From Companilactobacillus insicii (GTDB taxonomy: Bacteria > Bacillota > Bacilli > Lactobacillales > Lactobacillaceae), in the NCBI RefSeq assembly GCF_003946015.1, contig NZ_RHNU01000007.1:23631-87630 (forward strand): a stretch of 64,000 nucleotides of DNA. The letters are read 5' to 3'. Shown here piece by piece: positions 54,280 to 62,812 of the stretch. Made by a program: the position numbers and the translations under genes. The notes beneath the pieces are model-generated. The model saw only the letters and a program-made list of their open reading frames with translations. It made no database searches and was not told the DNA's origin. Every line of letters begins with the position of its first letter. Position 1 is the first letter of the stretch.

Positions 54280-55218
54280 TTATTCATATAAATAACTATA
54301 AAAAGTTCTATCTTGATCAACAGTACGACTGCGATATGAAACTTTGTTAGAGAGTTTGAATACACTGGTATTTCTAGTCATTTTATCCAAAACACGTTCA
54401 TCAAACTTAGAATTCATCAACGGTGCCAATTCTTCACAATTAATATTGTTAGACGGCACTCTTTCTAACTTTTCTCTGAATCCACCAATATCGTTCCTAT
54501 AAGCGATATCGAATAAGTAATCCGTTAAGAAATAATCAGGCGTGGGGATATCATTCTCGATGTAATAAGTTAAGCAATCATCGATAAACTTGAATAACAT
54601 CTGACCTGCTCGACCACCTATACAATAAATAACCCAGCGACCCTTAGGTACGAACTTACTACCAAAGCTCTTGATGCCCTTGATAGTAATTAGCGAATGA
54701 TCCTCAAAGTTCAGCTGATTCAAGAAGTTATCAGGACCACCGATATAAATCGTGCTATCCAACCAAACACCACCATATTCGAAGAGAATCTTCATCCGAA
54801 TATAATCTGAAAACAATTGATAACTCATCTTTTGATGGTTGACTTGATCTAACACATCTTCAGGAATATCAACAAAGTCTTCAATATTCTCCTGATTCAA
54901 AACGATGACCCGCTTATTCAAACGTTCTCTCATCCACATTAAGTTCCGCTGTACTAATGGTGGAATATCACTGACCTGCCACCACATGACCCAAACTATT
55001 TTGTTAGTCAAAACATGATCTGTCTTAATCAGCTCATCATGCCAAAAGGTTGTCGGCACATCTTGAATCGTCTGTTGTATTTTCTTTTCAACCAAATAAT
55101 GATAAGGATCATAAACGAAACTAGGGAGAATCGATTTTTTCCCACCGGTTATTTTTTTTAATGCCGATTCAGACTTATAAATGCCTGTTAAATATAAATT
55201 CAAAAATGATTGTGACAT
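54280..55218 (-). CDS. Capsular-polysaccharide-type glycosyltransferase (GT32-like)
   Basis: About 312 residues from the ATG at 55218, nine bases after AAAGGG. The longer open frame to 55338 would run into the upstream gene and has a composition unlike a real N-terminus. Motifs: IVWVMWWQVSDIPPLVQRN, YQLFSDYIRMKILFEYGG, and GGVWLDSTIYIGG, the DxD-like core of the glycosyltransferase sugar-binding (Gly_transf_sug) family. It transfers a sugar to the repeat unit; donor unknown. Gap to the upstream GT is 13 bp. Confidence 0.85.
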   Translation of the reverse strand: MSQSFLNLYLTGIYKSESALKKITGGKKSILPSFVYDPYHYLVEKKIQQTIQDVPTTFWHDELIKTDHVLTNKIVWVMWWQVSDIPPLVQRNLMWMRERLNKRVIVLNQENIEDFVDIPEDVLDQVNHQKMSYQLFSDYIRMKILFEYGGVWLDSTIYIGGPDNFLNQLNFEDHSLITIKGIKSFGSKFVPKGRWVIYCIGGRAGQMLFKFIDDCLTYYIENDIPTPDYFLTDYLFDIAYRNDIGGFREKLERVPSNNINCEELAPLMNSKFDERVLDKMTRNTSVFKLSNKVSYRSRTVDQDRTFYSYLYE

Positions 55219-55231
55219 CCAAATCATCCCT

Positions 55232-56128
55232 TTAATTCCTGTGTATATACGTAATCTTAGGATTGAAGAAGCGTCCTGAGAACATGCCATGAGTGATGAC
55301 CTCAATCTTCTTGGCCCGCTTATGAACACCACGTCCACAAGCTACTCTGGCCAATTCCCAGCTCATACCAGCGTATGACTTCAATCGAGACTTGCCATGA
55401 TGTTGCCGAGCTAAGAACATCCGATTGCGAAACGAATAAAAATATCGATCCAACCTATCGCTGTCATCACTGACTATATCTACACCTGTGTTCTGCTTCA
55501 TCTTATGAATAACGATACTGTCAGGAACAAAGTATGAAGTATGCTTCTGACTAATCCGCGACGTATATTCCGCATCGTCACCCCAGATGAAGAATTCCTT
55601 ATACGGTAATCCAACTTGCTGAATTATCTTGCGCGGTATCATCAACGATACAAACGACGCTGATTTAACAACTGGATAGAAGCCTCTACCACTAGCGCTC
55701 TTATTCCAATCAAGTGGATCGACCACAGGTATATTCATCAAAGCCGGACTGCCATCAGTCCAGCGAACATTACTAGCAAGAAAACCAATATCATAAATAT
55801 TACGACTGGCTTCAAGCAACTTTTGAAGGGTATCTGTCTCTGGAATCGTGTCATCGTCCATCAACCACAATAATTCATCCGAATTACTATCAATGAATTC
55901 TTCCATACCTTGGTAGAATCCCGCTGATCCTCCCAGATTCTTAGACATGTGAACTACTTCAAAGTTTGGACGATTGATACTGTCTAAGAAACTTTTAGTA
56001 CCATCAGTACTATGATTATCAATTACAATAACGTGATCAACTGGCACCGTTTGGAAGTCAATTGCTGCTAAACATTCTTTTAACAACTGCAATCGATTGT
56101 ACGTAACCACTAATGCCGTAACTTTCAT
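55232..56128 (-). CDS. Glycosyltransferase family 2 (GlfT2/rhamnosyltransferase-like)
   Basis: 298 residues. VTALVVTYNRLQLLKECLAA, VIVIDNHSTDGTKSFLDS, NLGGSAGFYQGMEEF, and LMDDDTIPETDTLQKL with a DDD metal site. The C-terminal RYFYSFRNRMFLARQHH pattern occurs in galactofuranosyl- and rhamnosyltransferases. With glf three genes downstream, a Galf-transferase role is plausible but not shown. GGTGGTGAT precedes the ATG at 56128; an upstream GTG is too close to it. Confidence 0.86.
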   Translation of the reverse strand: MKVTALVVTYNRLQLLKECLAAIDFQTVPVDHVIVIDNHSTDGTKSFLDSINRPNFEVVHMSKNLGGSAGFYQGMEEFIDSNSDELLWLMDDDTIPETDTLQKLLEASRNIYDIGFLASNVRWTDGSPALMNIPVVDPLDWNKSASGRGFYPVVKSASFVSLMIPRKIIQQVGLPYKEFFIWGDDAEYTSRISQKHTSYFVPDSIVIHKMKQNTGVDIVSDDSDRLDRYFYSFRNRMFLARQHHGKSRLKSYAGMSWELARVACGRGVHKRAKKIEVITHGMFSGRFFNPKITYIHRN

Positions 56129-56144
56129 GAATATCACCACCCTA

Positions 56145-57146
56145 CTAGTAATGCACCAGTTGCATTTTTAATATTGCCAAGTAATGAATGACCGGAAGCA
56201 AATTGAATCGTGACTTAATCAACCAACGCATCGGCAAGTTAATGTCTTTTTCCTCGAAGTAGTAATTGTTCTTTACCTTAGAATAGAAGTTGCTAAGCTC
56301 ACGCTTAGTAGCTGAATTAATCGGAGCTAACGCAATTATCTTCAACTGTGTAGCAATCATTCGACTGAGTCGATTAATCATCAATTCACGTTGATCATCA
56401 TTCAATCCATCCGAATGTTCACGAATGTATCCATTGACATGATCAACAACTAAACTATGTTGTTCTTGATTCTTTCGCATATTACTTATACTGATAGACT
56501 GTGATGCTTGATTTACTCGATAGTTGTATAGTGGCAAATTAACGAATTCAAAGGTCTTTACATATGGAATTGGATAGAGAATGTATTCAATATCGACATA
56601 GTAAGCATGTTCGTCAATCTGTATATCATTTTCTTGAAGTAATTTAGTTCTCAGTACGTAGGTATGCATACTAGGGACTGGATCGATTCCCTGTTCTTTT
56701 AAGTAATATTTTTTATTCCAACTAATATTACTTGGTTTGATTTCTTTTAAATGCTTATGTTTAGTCTTGTCATTAAATGCCCAAAATGGCGTTAGAAATA
56801 AATCGACATCTGTTCTTTTTAGAAGCTCAATAAAGTTGTCCAAGTTTTCTGAATCTAACCAATCATCTGCATCAACAACTTTAAAATAGCGGCCACGTGC
56901 ATTCTTAATTCCCGTATTGATAGTTGAACCATGACCACCATTTTCTTTTGAAATCAGTCGAATTGAATTAGGATAAGTAGTCGCATATTTAGCGCCAATC
57001 TCTGCTGTTCGATCGGTCGAACCGTCATTTACGACCATAATATCCAATCGATCTAACTTTTTGCATTTAATTAATTGTTCCAAGACATTATCTAAGAACT
57101 TCTCAGCGTTATAGCTTGGGATCACAATTGATAATAATTTATCCAT
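56145..57146 (-). CDS. Glycosyltransferase family 2
   Basis: 333 residues. LSIVIPSYNAEKFLDNVLEQ, DIMVVNDGSTDRTAEIG, KENGGHGSTINTGIKNARG, FKVVDADDWLDSENLDNFI with the DAD metal-binding site. The C-terminal half is helical with a hydrophobic end, as usual for EPS transferases acting on lipid-linked acceptors. Donor and linkage are not evident. Four bases separate it from the upstream GT4 gene. Confidence 0.88.
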   Translation of the reverse strand: MDKLLSIVIPSYNAEKFLDNVLEQLIKCKKLDRLDIMVVNDGSTDRTAEIGAKYATTYPNSIRLISKENGGHGSTINTGIKNARGRYFKVVDADDWLDSENLDNFIELLKRTDVDLFLTPFWAFNDKTKHKHLKEIKPSNISWNKKYYLKEQGIDPVPSMHTYVLRTKLLQENDIQIDEHAYYVDIEYILYPIPYVKTFEFVNLPLYNYRVNQASQSISISNMRKNQEQHSLVVDHVNGYIREHSDGLNDDQRELMINRLSRMIATQLKIIALAPINSATKRELSNFYSKVKNNYYFEEKDINLPMRWLIKSRFNLLPVIHYLAILKMQLVHY

Positions 57147-57150
57147 CGGC

Positions 57151-58221
57151 TTACCCCATTTCTTCTAAAATCTTAATCAAGTTTGAAAAGTAATTATCTG
57201 TATAAAATCTACTAATAGAATTCTGGATTTTATCGCTACTATAATGTTTGCGATTCTCGCTGATCTCAATACAATCATTCTTTAATTCGTTGATTCGTCC
57301 ACTTTCATATAACAAACCGTTATCGTCAGTGATTTCGTCTTTTGGTCCAGTCGAAACATTGGCTGCCACGACCGGTACACCGTGTGACATTGCTTCTAGG
57401 ATCGACATCGGCAATCCTTCATACGTTGACGTCAGAACAAACGCTGTTGCAGAATCTATCTTGCTCCAAGGATCGTGTTGCCATCCCTTAAAACTAACGA
57501 AGTCATTCAACTGCAATCCACTTACCAAACGTTTGAGACTGTCAATATCTGGTCCATCACCCCAAAGCTCTAGTCGTGCATGTGGAAGTTCTTGTTGAAT
57601 CAACTCAAATCCACGAATCATCTCTTGCAGATTCTTCTGATGTTGATACTCCAAGCGGCCAACATAAATATACTTTGGATAAGTCGATGCTGGTATTTGA
57701 CGATCACTCTTCTCAATCGGGTTAAAAACTGCGAATATCTTATTTTCAGGTATCTGCATATTGAGTAATTGCTTTTCAATCCCTGTTGATATTGCTAAAT
57801 GATAGTCAGCTCTCTTAAAGTACTTACGATCACTTACAAACATCTTTGCCAGTGAAAAGTGAATCCAGTCTGTAATTCGATAGTGCTTATGAAATAATGT
57901 TCGAATCTTGTAACTTAGATTGATGTACTTAGGTGACAATACAATCACATTATCAGCTCGAGTAAATATCAGATAAAAGATAAGATTGATAACGCCAATG
58001 AATCGCATCGACTGATTATTACTAGGTCGTATCCCATAACGACAATTACCTTGATGGTTGAAGACATCACTACTACGATAAGCAAATGGCAGAATAAATC
58101 TGACTTGTAACGAGTCGATATTATGATTGGAAAAATAAGTATTCCATTTCCGAAGGACCGTTTCTGTTCCACCGATATATGGTGGATAAAAATATGGGAC
58201 AACCACATCAATACGTTTCAT
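57151..58221 (-). CDS. Glycosyltransferase family 4
   Basis: 356 residues with a GT-B fold. N-terminal VVVPYFYPPYIGGTETVLRKW, the C-terminal domain showing YIYVGRLEYQHQKNLQEMI, LELWGDGPDIDSL, FKGWQHDP and the donor-binding FVLTSTYEGLPMSILEAMSHG with the EX7E-type pattern. Retaining transferase in EPS repeat-unit assembly; donor unknown. Start codon overlaps the end of the upstream GT4 by 4 bp. Confidence 0.9.
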   Translation of the reverse strand: MKRIDVVVPYFYPPYIGGTETVLRKWNTYFSNHNIDSLQVRFILPFAYRSSDVFNHQGNCRYGIRPSNNQSMRFIGVINLIFYLIFTRADNVIVLSPKYINLSYKIRTLFHKHYRITDWIHFSLAKMFVSDRKYFKRADYHLAISTGIEKQLLNMQIPENKIFAVFNPIEKSDRQIPASTYPKYIYVGRLEYQHQKNLQEMIRGFELIQQELPHARLELWGDGPDIDSLKRLVSGLQLNDFVSFKGWQHDPWSKIDSATAFVLTSTYEGLPMSILEAMSHGVPVVAANVSTGPKDEITDDNGLLYESGRINELKNDCIEISENRKHYSSDKIQNSISRFYTDNYFSNLIKILEEMG

Positions 58222-59297
58222 ACGGCAACCCCAGAAAGATATATTTTTTCAATGGAATCAACCATATCCATAACATCGTACTTTTTCATAAATAATTGAT
58301 AGCTGGCTTCAGAATATTCTGTCTTATGTTCAATAACTTTTTTAAAAGACTCAATAAGCTGTGAATCATCATTCAGAATTTCATCTGTCAACAACACTCC
58401 ATTGCCATTTACCAATTCTGTGTGTCCAATAACATTGGTAATGATCAATGGCATCTTCTCTGAGATAGCTTCAAGTACTGAGAATGGCTGTCCTTCATAT
58501 CTTGAGGTAGAAACAAAGATATCTGACTTTTCCAAATAAGTATAAGGATTGGCACGGAAGCCAACGAATTGAATCTTCTTATTCAACTTCAATCGAACGA
58601 CTTCAGCTCGACATTCATTGAGCATCGGACCATCACCTACCCACGTAAACGTGCTATCGGGTATGGCGGTAACAATTTTTTGAGCTATTTTAATGAATAA
58701 CTGTGGATTCTTCTGAAAGTCACAACGGGCGACGTTAACGAAATCAATATTCGTATGAGAGGTTTTGTCATATTCATGGAATGGAACACCATTGTTGATG
58801 ACAACGGATTGAGACTGTTTAACTATTTTATTGTCGATCGCATATGCTTCTTCATCAGCCGAAACATGAATGACCTTGGCAAAAAAACGACTCATAAACT
58901 TTTCGATTAGTTTCAACGCAAAATCCTTAACACGACCACGATCAACTTCTGAATAATAAGCATGTGGTGTGAAAACCACTGGCAATCCATCATGATAGCG
59001 CATCTTATAAATCACCATTACAATGCCAGCAATCGTACTGTGGGCGTGAACTAACTTAATATCCTGCTTAATAATCAACTTGTGTAAGCATTTGAGCATC
59101 GACAAGAACTTTAAGGGATGCCTCGGAAATGCTGAGAGTCGATCATCAATTCGATACTTACTCGGCACATCAGCACCACGTTTTGAACTAACTAAGGTAA
59201 TCATTTCAACATTCTTACTGTTAGCGAATTGATTAAGGTAGTCAATCTGACGTTTAACTCCTCCACCATACGCTTCACAAATTTCTAAGACTTTCAT
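58218..59297 (-). CDS. Glycosyltransferase family 4
   Basis: 359 residues, GT-B fold. N-terminal VLEICEAYGGGVKRQIDYLN, the acceptor-side HAHSTIAGIVMVIYKM, and the donor site FVSTSRYEGQPFSVLEAISEKMPLI. It directly follows the priming transferase, so it may add the second sugar of the repeat unit. Ends with a 4-bp overlap into the next GT4. Confidence 0.91.
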   Translation of the reverse strand: MKVLEICEAYGGGVKRQIDYLNQFANSKNVEMITLVSSKRGADVPSKYRIDDRLSAFPRHPLKFLSMLKCLHKLIIKQDIKLVHAHSTIAGIVMVIYKMRYHDGLPVVFTPHAYYSEVDRGRVKDFALKLIEKFMSRFFAKVIHVSADEEAYAIDNKIVKQSQSVVINNGVPFHEYDKTSHTNIDFVNVARCDFQKNPQLFIKIAQKIVTAIPDSTFTWVGDGPMLNECRAEVVRLKLNKKIQFVGFRANPYTYLEKSDIFVSTSRYEGQPFSVLEAISEKMPLIITNVIGHTELVNGNGVLLTDEILNDDSQLIESFKKVIEHKTEYSEASYQLFMKKYDVMDMVDSIEKIYLSGVAV

Positions 59298-59309
59298 GCC
59301 ATCACCTCA

Positions 59310-59963
59310 TTAATACGCCCCATTGGGCTTGAAAAATAAAGTAACCGTTCGAAGTAAAATTTTTAAATCAAACCAAAAATTACGGCGATTGATATATTCG
59401 ATATCTAAACGAACCATTTGATTAAATCCCACATTGCTTCGTCCACTAACTTGCCATAATCCAGTACAGCCAGGCTTGACATCCAAACGTTGAAAATCAA
59501 AGTTTGTATATTTTTTTACTTCGTCTGGCAAAGGTGGACGTGGTCCTACCAAACTCATCTGTCCAAATACAACATTCAATAACTGCGGCAATTCGTCCAA
59601 GCTATACTTACGAATGAATCTTCCTACACGAGTTACTCTAGGATCATCCTTCATCTTGAACATTGCCCCTGATACTTCGTTTTTTTGAGCTAATTTAGAA
59701 CGCTGTGCATCTGCATCAACACACATCGAACGAAACTTAAACATTTCAAACGGCTTACGACGCCTACCAATTCGGATTTGTTCGTAAAAGATCGGACCAC
59801 CGGGATCATCCACCTTAATTGCAATAGCCACAATCAATAACACTGGTGACAAAATAATTAAACCAACCAAACTGGCAAAAAAATCAAAACTACGTTTGAA
59901 AATTCTGTAAGCATAGCGATGTTGCTGATAAACAACATCTACTGCTTTTTTCCAATATTCCAT
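59310..59963 (-). CDS. Priming sugar-phosphate transferase (undecaprenyl-phosphate, WbaP/CpsE C-terminal type)
   Basis: 217 residues, the short form with a single membrane segment (FDFFASLVGLIILSPVLLIVAIAI). Conserved blocks: GGPIFYEQIRIGRRRKPFEMFKFRSM, RKYSLDELPQLLNVVFGQMSLVGPRP, and KPGCTGLWQVSGRS. It moves a hexose-1-phosphate to undecaprenyl phosphate, the first step of EPS unit synthesis. The open frame extends to 60044 and would overlap wze; AAAGGGGC before the ATG at 59963 and the sequence MEYWKKAVDVVYQQ support the shorter protein. Confidence 0.94.
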   Translation of the reverse strand: MEYWKKAVDVVYQQHRYAYRIFKRSFDFFASLVGLIILSPVLLIVAIAIKVDDPGGPIFYEQIRIGRRRKPFEMFKFRSMCVDADAQRSKLAQKNEVSGAMFKMKDDPRVTRVGRFIRKYSLDELPQLLNVVFGQMSLVGPRPPLPDEVKKYTNFDFQRLDVKPGCTGLWQVSGRSNVGFNQMVRLDIEYINRRNFWFDLKILLRTVTLFFKPNGAY

Positions 59964-60009
59964 ATGTAAGGCCCCTTTGAATTTCCCACATTCAAATGAC
60001 CTGATACCC

Positions 60010-60731
60010 TTAGCTCTTATACGCTCCATAATATTCGCCACCATAATAGACCGACTTCTGAACCGTGACTCGATTCATAATGGCTCCGATAATATGAGCG
60101 TGAACTAATTCCAAAGATTCCCTAGCATGGCGTACACCCACCTTCATGGCGATTCCTTGTGGTACGACCATAACTACTCCATCAACTACTGTTGCTAAAA
60201 CTTGCGTGTCAGTTACGGTATTAACTGGCGGTGCATCCAAGATCAACATGTCAAACTTCTCTTCAAGATCCTTAATCAATTGCTTGACTCGCATACTACC
60301 TAATAATTCAGCCGGATTAGGTGGAATCGGTCCGCTGGGAATTATGTAAAGATTCCTAACTAAGGCTGGTTGGATTATTTCTTCTAACTTGGCATTACCC
60401 AACAAATAATTAGATAATCCAACTTTGTTATCTAAGCCAAAAGTCTTATTGATCGTGGGGCGGCGCAGATCAGCATCAATTAAAACTACCTTCGAACCTT
60501 GATCCGCACATGTGACCGCAAAGTTGTTACTAACAGTAGATTTACCTTCTGATGGAGCTGAAGAAGTAAAAATAATCGATTTAATTTTTTTGTCCACTGC
60601 CGTAAATTGAATATTAGTGCGAATGGTACGAAACTGTTCTGCCACTACATCTTGAGGGTGATTATAAGTAATTAGATTAACGCCACGTTTTTGACTGGTC
60701 GAATCTAGTTTATTTTTTTCTTTCCAAACAT
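60010..60731 (-). CDS. wze: Wze/CpsD-type tyrosine autokinase with a frameshift near the start
   Basis: The catalytic frame (60645-60010, 211 residues) has ExxRxxR (EQFRTIRTN), Walker A SSAPSEGKST, Walker A-prime VVLIDADLRRP, Walker B MLILDAPP and the C-terminal Tyr cluster YYGGEYYGAY. It pairs with the Wzd adaptor to control polymer length. The only strong start is ATG 60731, seven bases after GGAGGG, but that frame reads MFGKKKIN and stops. The correct continuation (NKLDSTSQKRGVNLITYNH onward) is in the -1 frame, the shift falling in seven consecutive A residues (60719-60713). An in-frame GTG at 60645 might give a shorter kinase with a poor ribosome binding site. Sequencing error, phase variation or slippage are all possible. 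Confidence 0.85.
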
Positions 60732-60733
60732 AA

Positions 60734-61510
60734 CTAAACCCTCCGATTCTTTAAGTTGGATCCACGAGTAACGGCACTTCTATCACTAGCTGATATTGGT
60801 TGAAATGTCTTCTTACTGATTTCATTAACTTGACCTAAGTTGACCCAACCCATATCTTCAGTTAGGAAGCTCTCGTTGATAACTGTCTTGTCAGTTGCTT
60901 CACGAATTAACGCCAGTCCCATTCCTAAAATCAAACCAACAATTAAGCCTCCAAGTAGGCTAAGTGTTTTTTTAGGACTATATGGTGTTTTGCTAGGTGA
61001 AGCCGTGGAAACAATCGAAACATTGTTAATGCTCATGATCTTGCCAACTTTTCTCTTAAACACTTCTGCCGTCATATTGGCAATAGCTGCAGCTGTATTC
61101 GCATCTGTTGACTTAGCAGTGACAGAAAATACTTGAGAATTCTGTTGGTTACTAATAGAAATAGACTTCTGTAACTCTGATTCTGATCCTGGATATCCAG
61201 GATAGGTCTGAACTTCTTGATTAACATCATCAAGAACTGTCGGACTGGTAATAATATCCTTGTAAGTACTGATCATCTGAACATCTGCTTGAACTTGCTG
61301 ATACTGGGCCGCTTGCAATTCATCGGACATTTTACGGTTGACCAGAATTTCAGTCGTCGATTCATACTTGGGACTCAGGACAAAAAATGTGACGAATCCT
61401 GTCGCAAAAACAGTGATTAAAGTTGTAATAACAATCATTTTTATGTGCTTACGAAGTATGCCAAGGATTTCAATCATACTAGTCGTACTAGCCATTTGTT
61501 CTGATTTCAC
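60734..61510 (-). CDS. wzd: Wzd/CpsC-type chain-length regulator and kinase adaptor
   Basis: 258 residues with two membrane helices: IKMIVITTLITVFATGF near 35 and LLGGLIVGLILGMGLALI near 185. Between them is the extracellular Wzz domain, and just before the second helix is a Pro/Ser-rich TASPSKTPYSPKKT. The C-terminal cytosolic tail activates the Wze kinase. The open frame begins at 61537, but GGGAGG is seven bases from a GTG at 61510, the likely start. wze starts 3 bp after the stop. First gene of the main EPS transcript. Confidence 0.92.
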   Translation of the reverse strand: MKSEQMASTTSMIEILGILRKHIKMIVITTLITVFATGFVTFFVLSPKYESTTEILVNRKMSDELQAAQYQQVQADVQMISTYKDIITSPTVLDDVNQEVQTYPGYPGSESELQKSISISNQQNSQVFSVTAKSTDANTAAAIANMTAEVFKRKVGKIMSINNVSIVSTASPSKTPYSPKKTLSLLGGLIVGLILGMGLALIREATDKTVINESFLTEDMGWVNLGQVNEISKKTFQPISASDRSAVTRGSNLKNRRV

Positions 61511-61592
61511 AGTCTTTCCTCCCATGCATAGTTTCACTGCAAGATACCAAGAAAATTTCGTTTCTCCTGTAGCTACGCCAAATCATAAACCA

Positions 61593-61602
61593 TGTTTAAA
61601 CA
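61593..61602. promoter_or_regulatory. TGTTTAAACA palindrome upstream of the EPS operon
   Basis: Ten-base palindrome 83 bp upstream of the wzd start. The same word is found at 62784-62793, between the two upstream EPS genes, and at 44829-44838, inside the 34-bp palindrome of the candidate small RNA. All three are intergenic. Possible operator. Confidence 0.3.
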
Positions 61603-61654
61603 AATTTGATAGTATTAAGAATCGATATTACGTTTTGTCTAGTTCGTGAAACGA

Positions 61655-61692
61655 CAAAAAAATAGCACTTAGACCGAAGTCTAAATGCTATT
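61655..61692 (-). terminator. Terminator of the EpsG-type polymerase gene
   Basis: Stem AATAGCACTTAGAC / GTCTAAATGCTATT with a four-base CGAA loop and a following T run in the leftward direction. The stop codon of the gene lies in the stem. Confidence 0.88.
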
Positions 61693-62739
61693 AATACTGT
61701 AAGGGATTATCTCCCCCAAATTGTTAAATAACTTGTAATAAAAGATTGTTAAACCAGCGAATATCACTATTGTCGTCAAGACAAGGTTAACCATTTTGTG
61801 ACCCCGAAATTGCCTTGAAATGGCCATAACGGTTTGCGGTACAGCAACGATAGAATAAATGGCAAAGTAATCCGCCATTCTAATAATCAGCTGTGATCTC
61901 ATACCGACAATATACAGAACTGCACCAATGGATGTCATAAAAATAGTAAATCCAGCTACTTTGTCATGCAAAATATCTGTCAGAAAAATTGCCGCACAAG
62001 CAATCGCCAATAAGAATATACCTAATATTAAAGTACCGCCACCTGATACCAATACCGCATCAGTGTACATTTGATAATGATCGAATATTTGCGAAAAATT
62101 ATTAAGCAAACTAGCCAAAAAGAAATTAGATAATGCCGCAATAATTATCGCAATACCAAAAGTCAACTTCGACTTTTTAACAAACCAAATCAAAAATCCC
62201 ACTATCGCAAAAATGGCTGTACTGTGGACACCAACTGCTAGTGTGAACATCAAAATCGACCAAACAAAACGATGTCGTGACAAAAGTGCCATTGACAACA
62301 TTACCATTGACACGGCTAACATCTGACGTTGAATATTAAAGCTCTCAAAGTAAAAGTAAAATGTGATATAAACATAAATACTCAAAAACATAAGGTTCTC
62401 ATCGCCAGAAAATATCTCAACTGACTTCAAAATACAAAAGACAGTTACTAATGACAATATAAATAGGAAGACATGATAATTTCCGTTGGTTAAATGATTG
62501 ATTAAATTACTAACCGTCGAATAAACAATCGTGCCATTACCGTTGAAACCTGAATTCTGTGCTAAATAAAAGCTGACATACTGTGGAGTATCGGTTCCAA
62601 CGATGCTTGAACGCAAACCCAGTAAAAGAGTCAGATGAATCAATATTAGCCAAAAGTAAGCTTGGCGGTCTTTGTAATAGCTATTAGTAAATAAACTATA
62701 AATTAAAAAAAATGCTAAATTAATCGAGTAAAAAATCAT
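61681..62739 (-). CDS. EpsG-family EPS polymerase (Wzy-like)
   Basis: 352 residues, about ten membrane helices. LLLGLRSSIVGTDTPQYVSFYLAQ matches the EpsG signature (R, VGTDT, Y), and FNIQRQMLAVSMVMLS follows in the expected place. Family members polymerise lipid-linked repeat units outside the membrane. Same direction as the main EPS operon, but separated from it by a strong terminator, so it is a distinct transcript together with, or after, the acyltransferase upstream. Confidence 0.88.
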   Translation of the reverse strand: MIFYSINLAFFLIYSLFTNSYYKDRQAYFWLILIHLTLLLGLRSSIVGTDTPQYVSFYLAQNSGFNGNGTIVYSTVSNLINHLTNGNYHVFLFILSLVTVFCILKSVEIFSGDENLMFLSIYVYITFYFYFESFNIQRQMLAVSMVMLSMALLSRHRFVWSILMFTLAVGVHSTAIFAIVGFLIWFVKKSKLTFGIAIIIAALSNFFLASLLNNFSQIFDHYQMYTDAVLVSGGGTLILGIFLLAIACAAIFLTDILHDKVAGFTIFMTSIGAVLYIVGMRSQLIIRMADYFAIYSIVAVPQTVMAISRQFRGHKMVNLVLTTIVIFAGLTIFYYKLFNNLGEIIPYSINSI

Positions 62740-62783
62740 TGTTCTTACCCCACAAATATCTTTGTGAATAAGAATAACTCATT

Positions 62784-62793
62784 TGTTTAAACA
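62784..62793. promoter_or_regulatory. TGTTTAAACA palindrome upstream of the EPS polymerase gene
   Basis: Second of three intergenic occurrences; 45 bp upstream of the polymerase start codon. Confidence 0.3.
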
Positions 62794-62812
62794 TTTCTAT
62801 TTTTAAGTTCTA

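Noticed and set aside
60705..60731. Canonical programmed -1 frameshift site in wze
   Set aside because: The zero-frame context is AAG AAA AAA ATA, so the base before the tandem AAA codons is G, not A; a standard X XXY YYZ slip would mispair. Kept as possible tract slippage instead.
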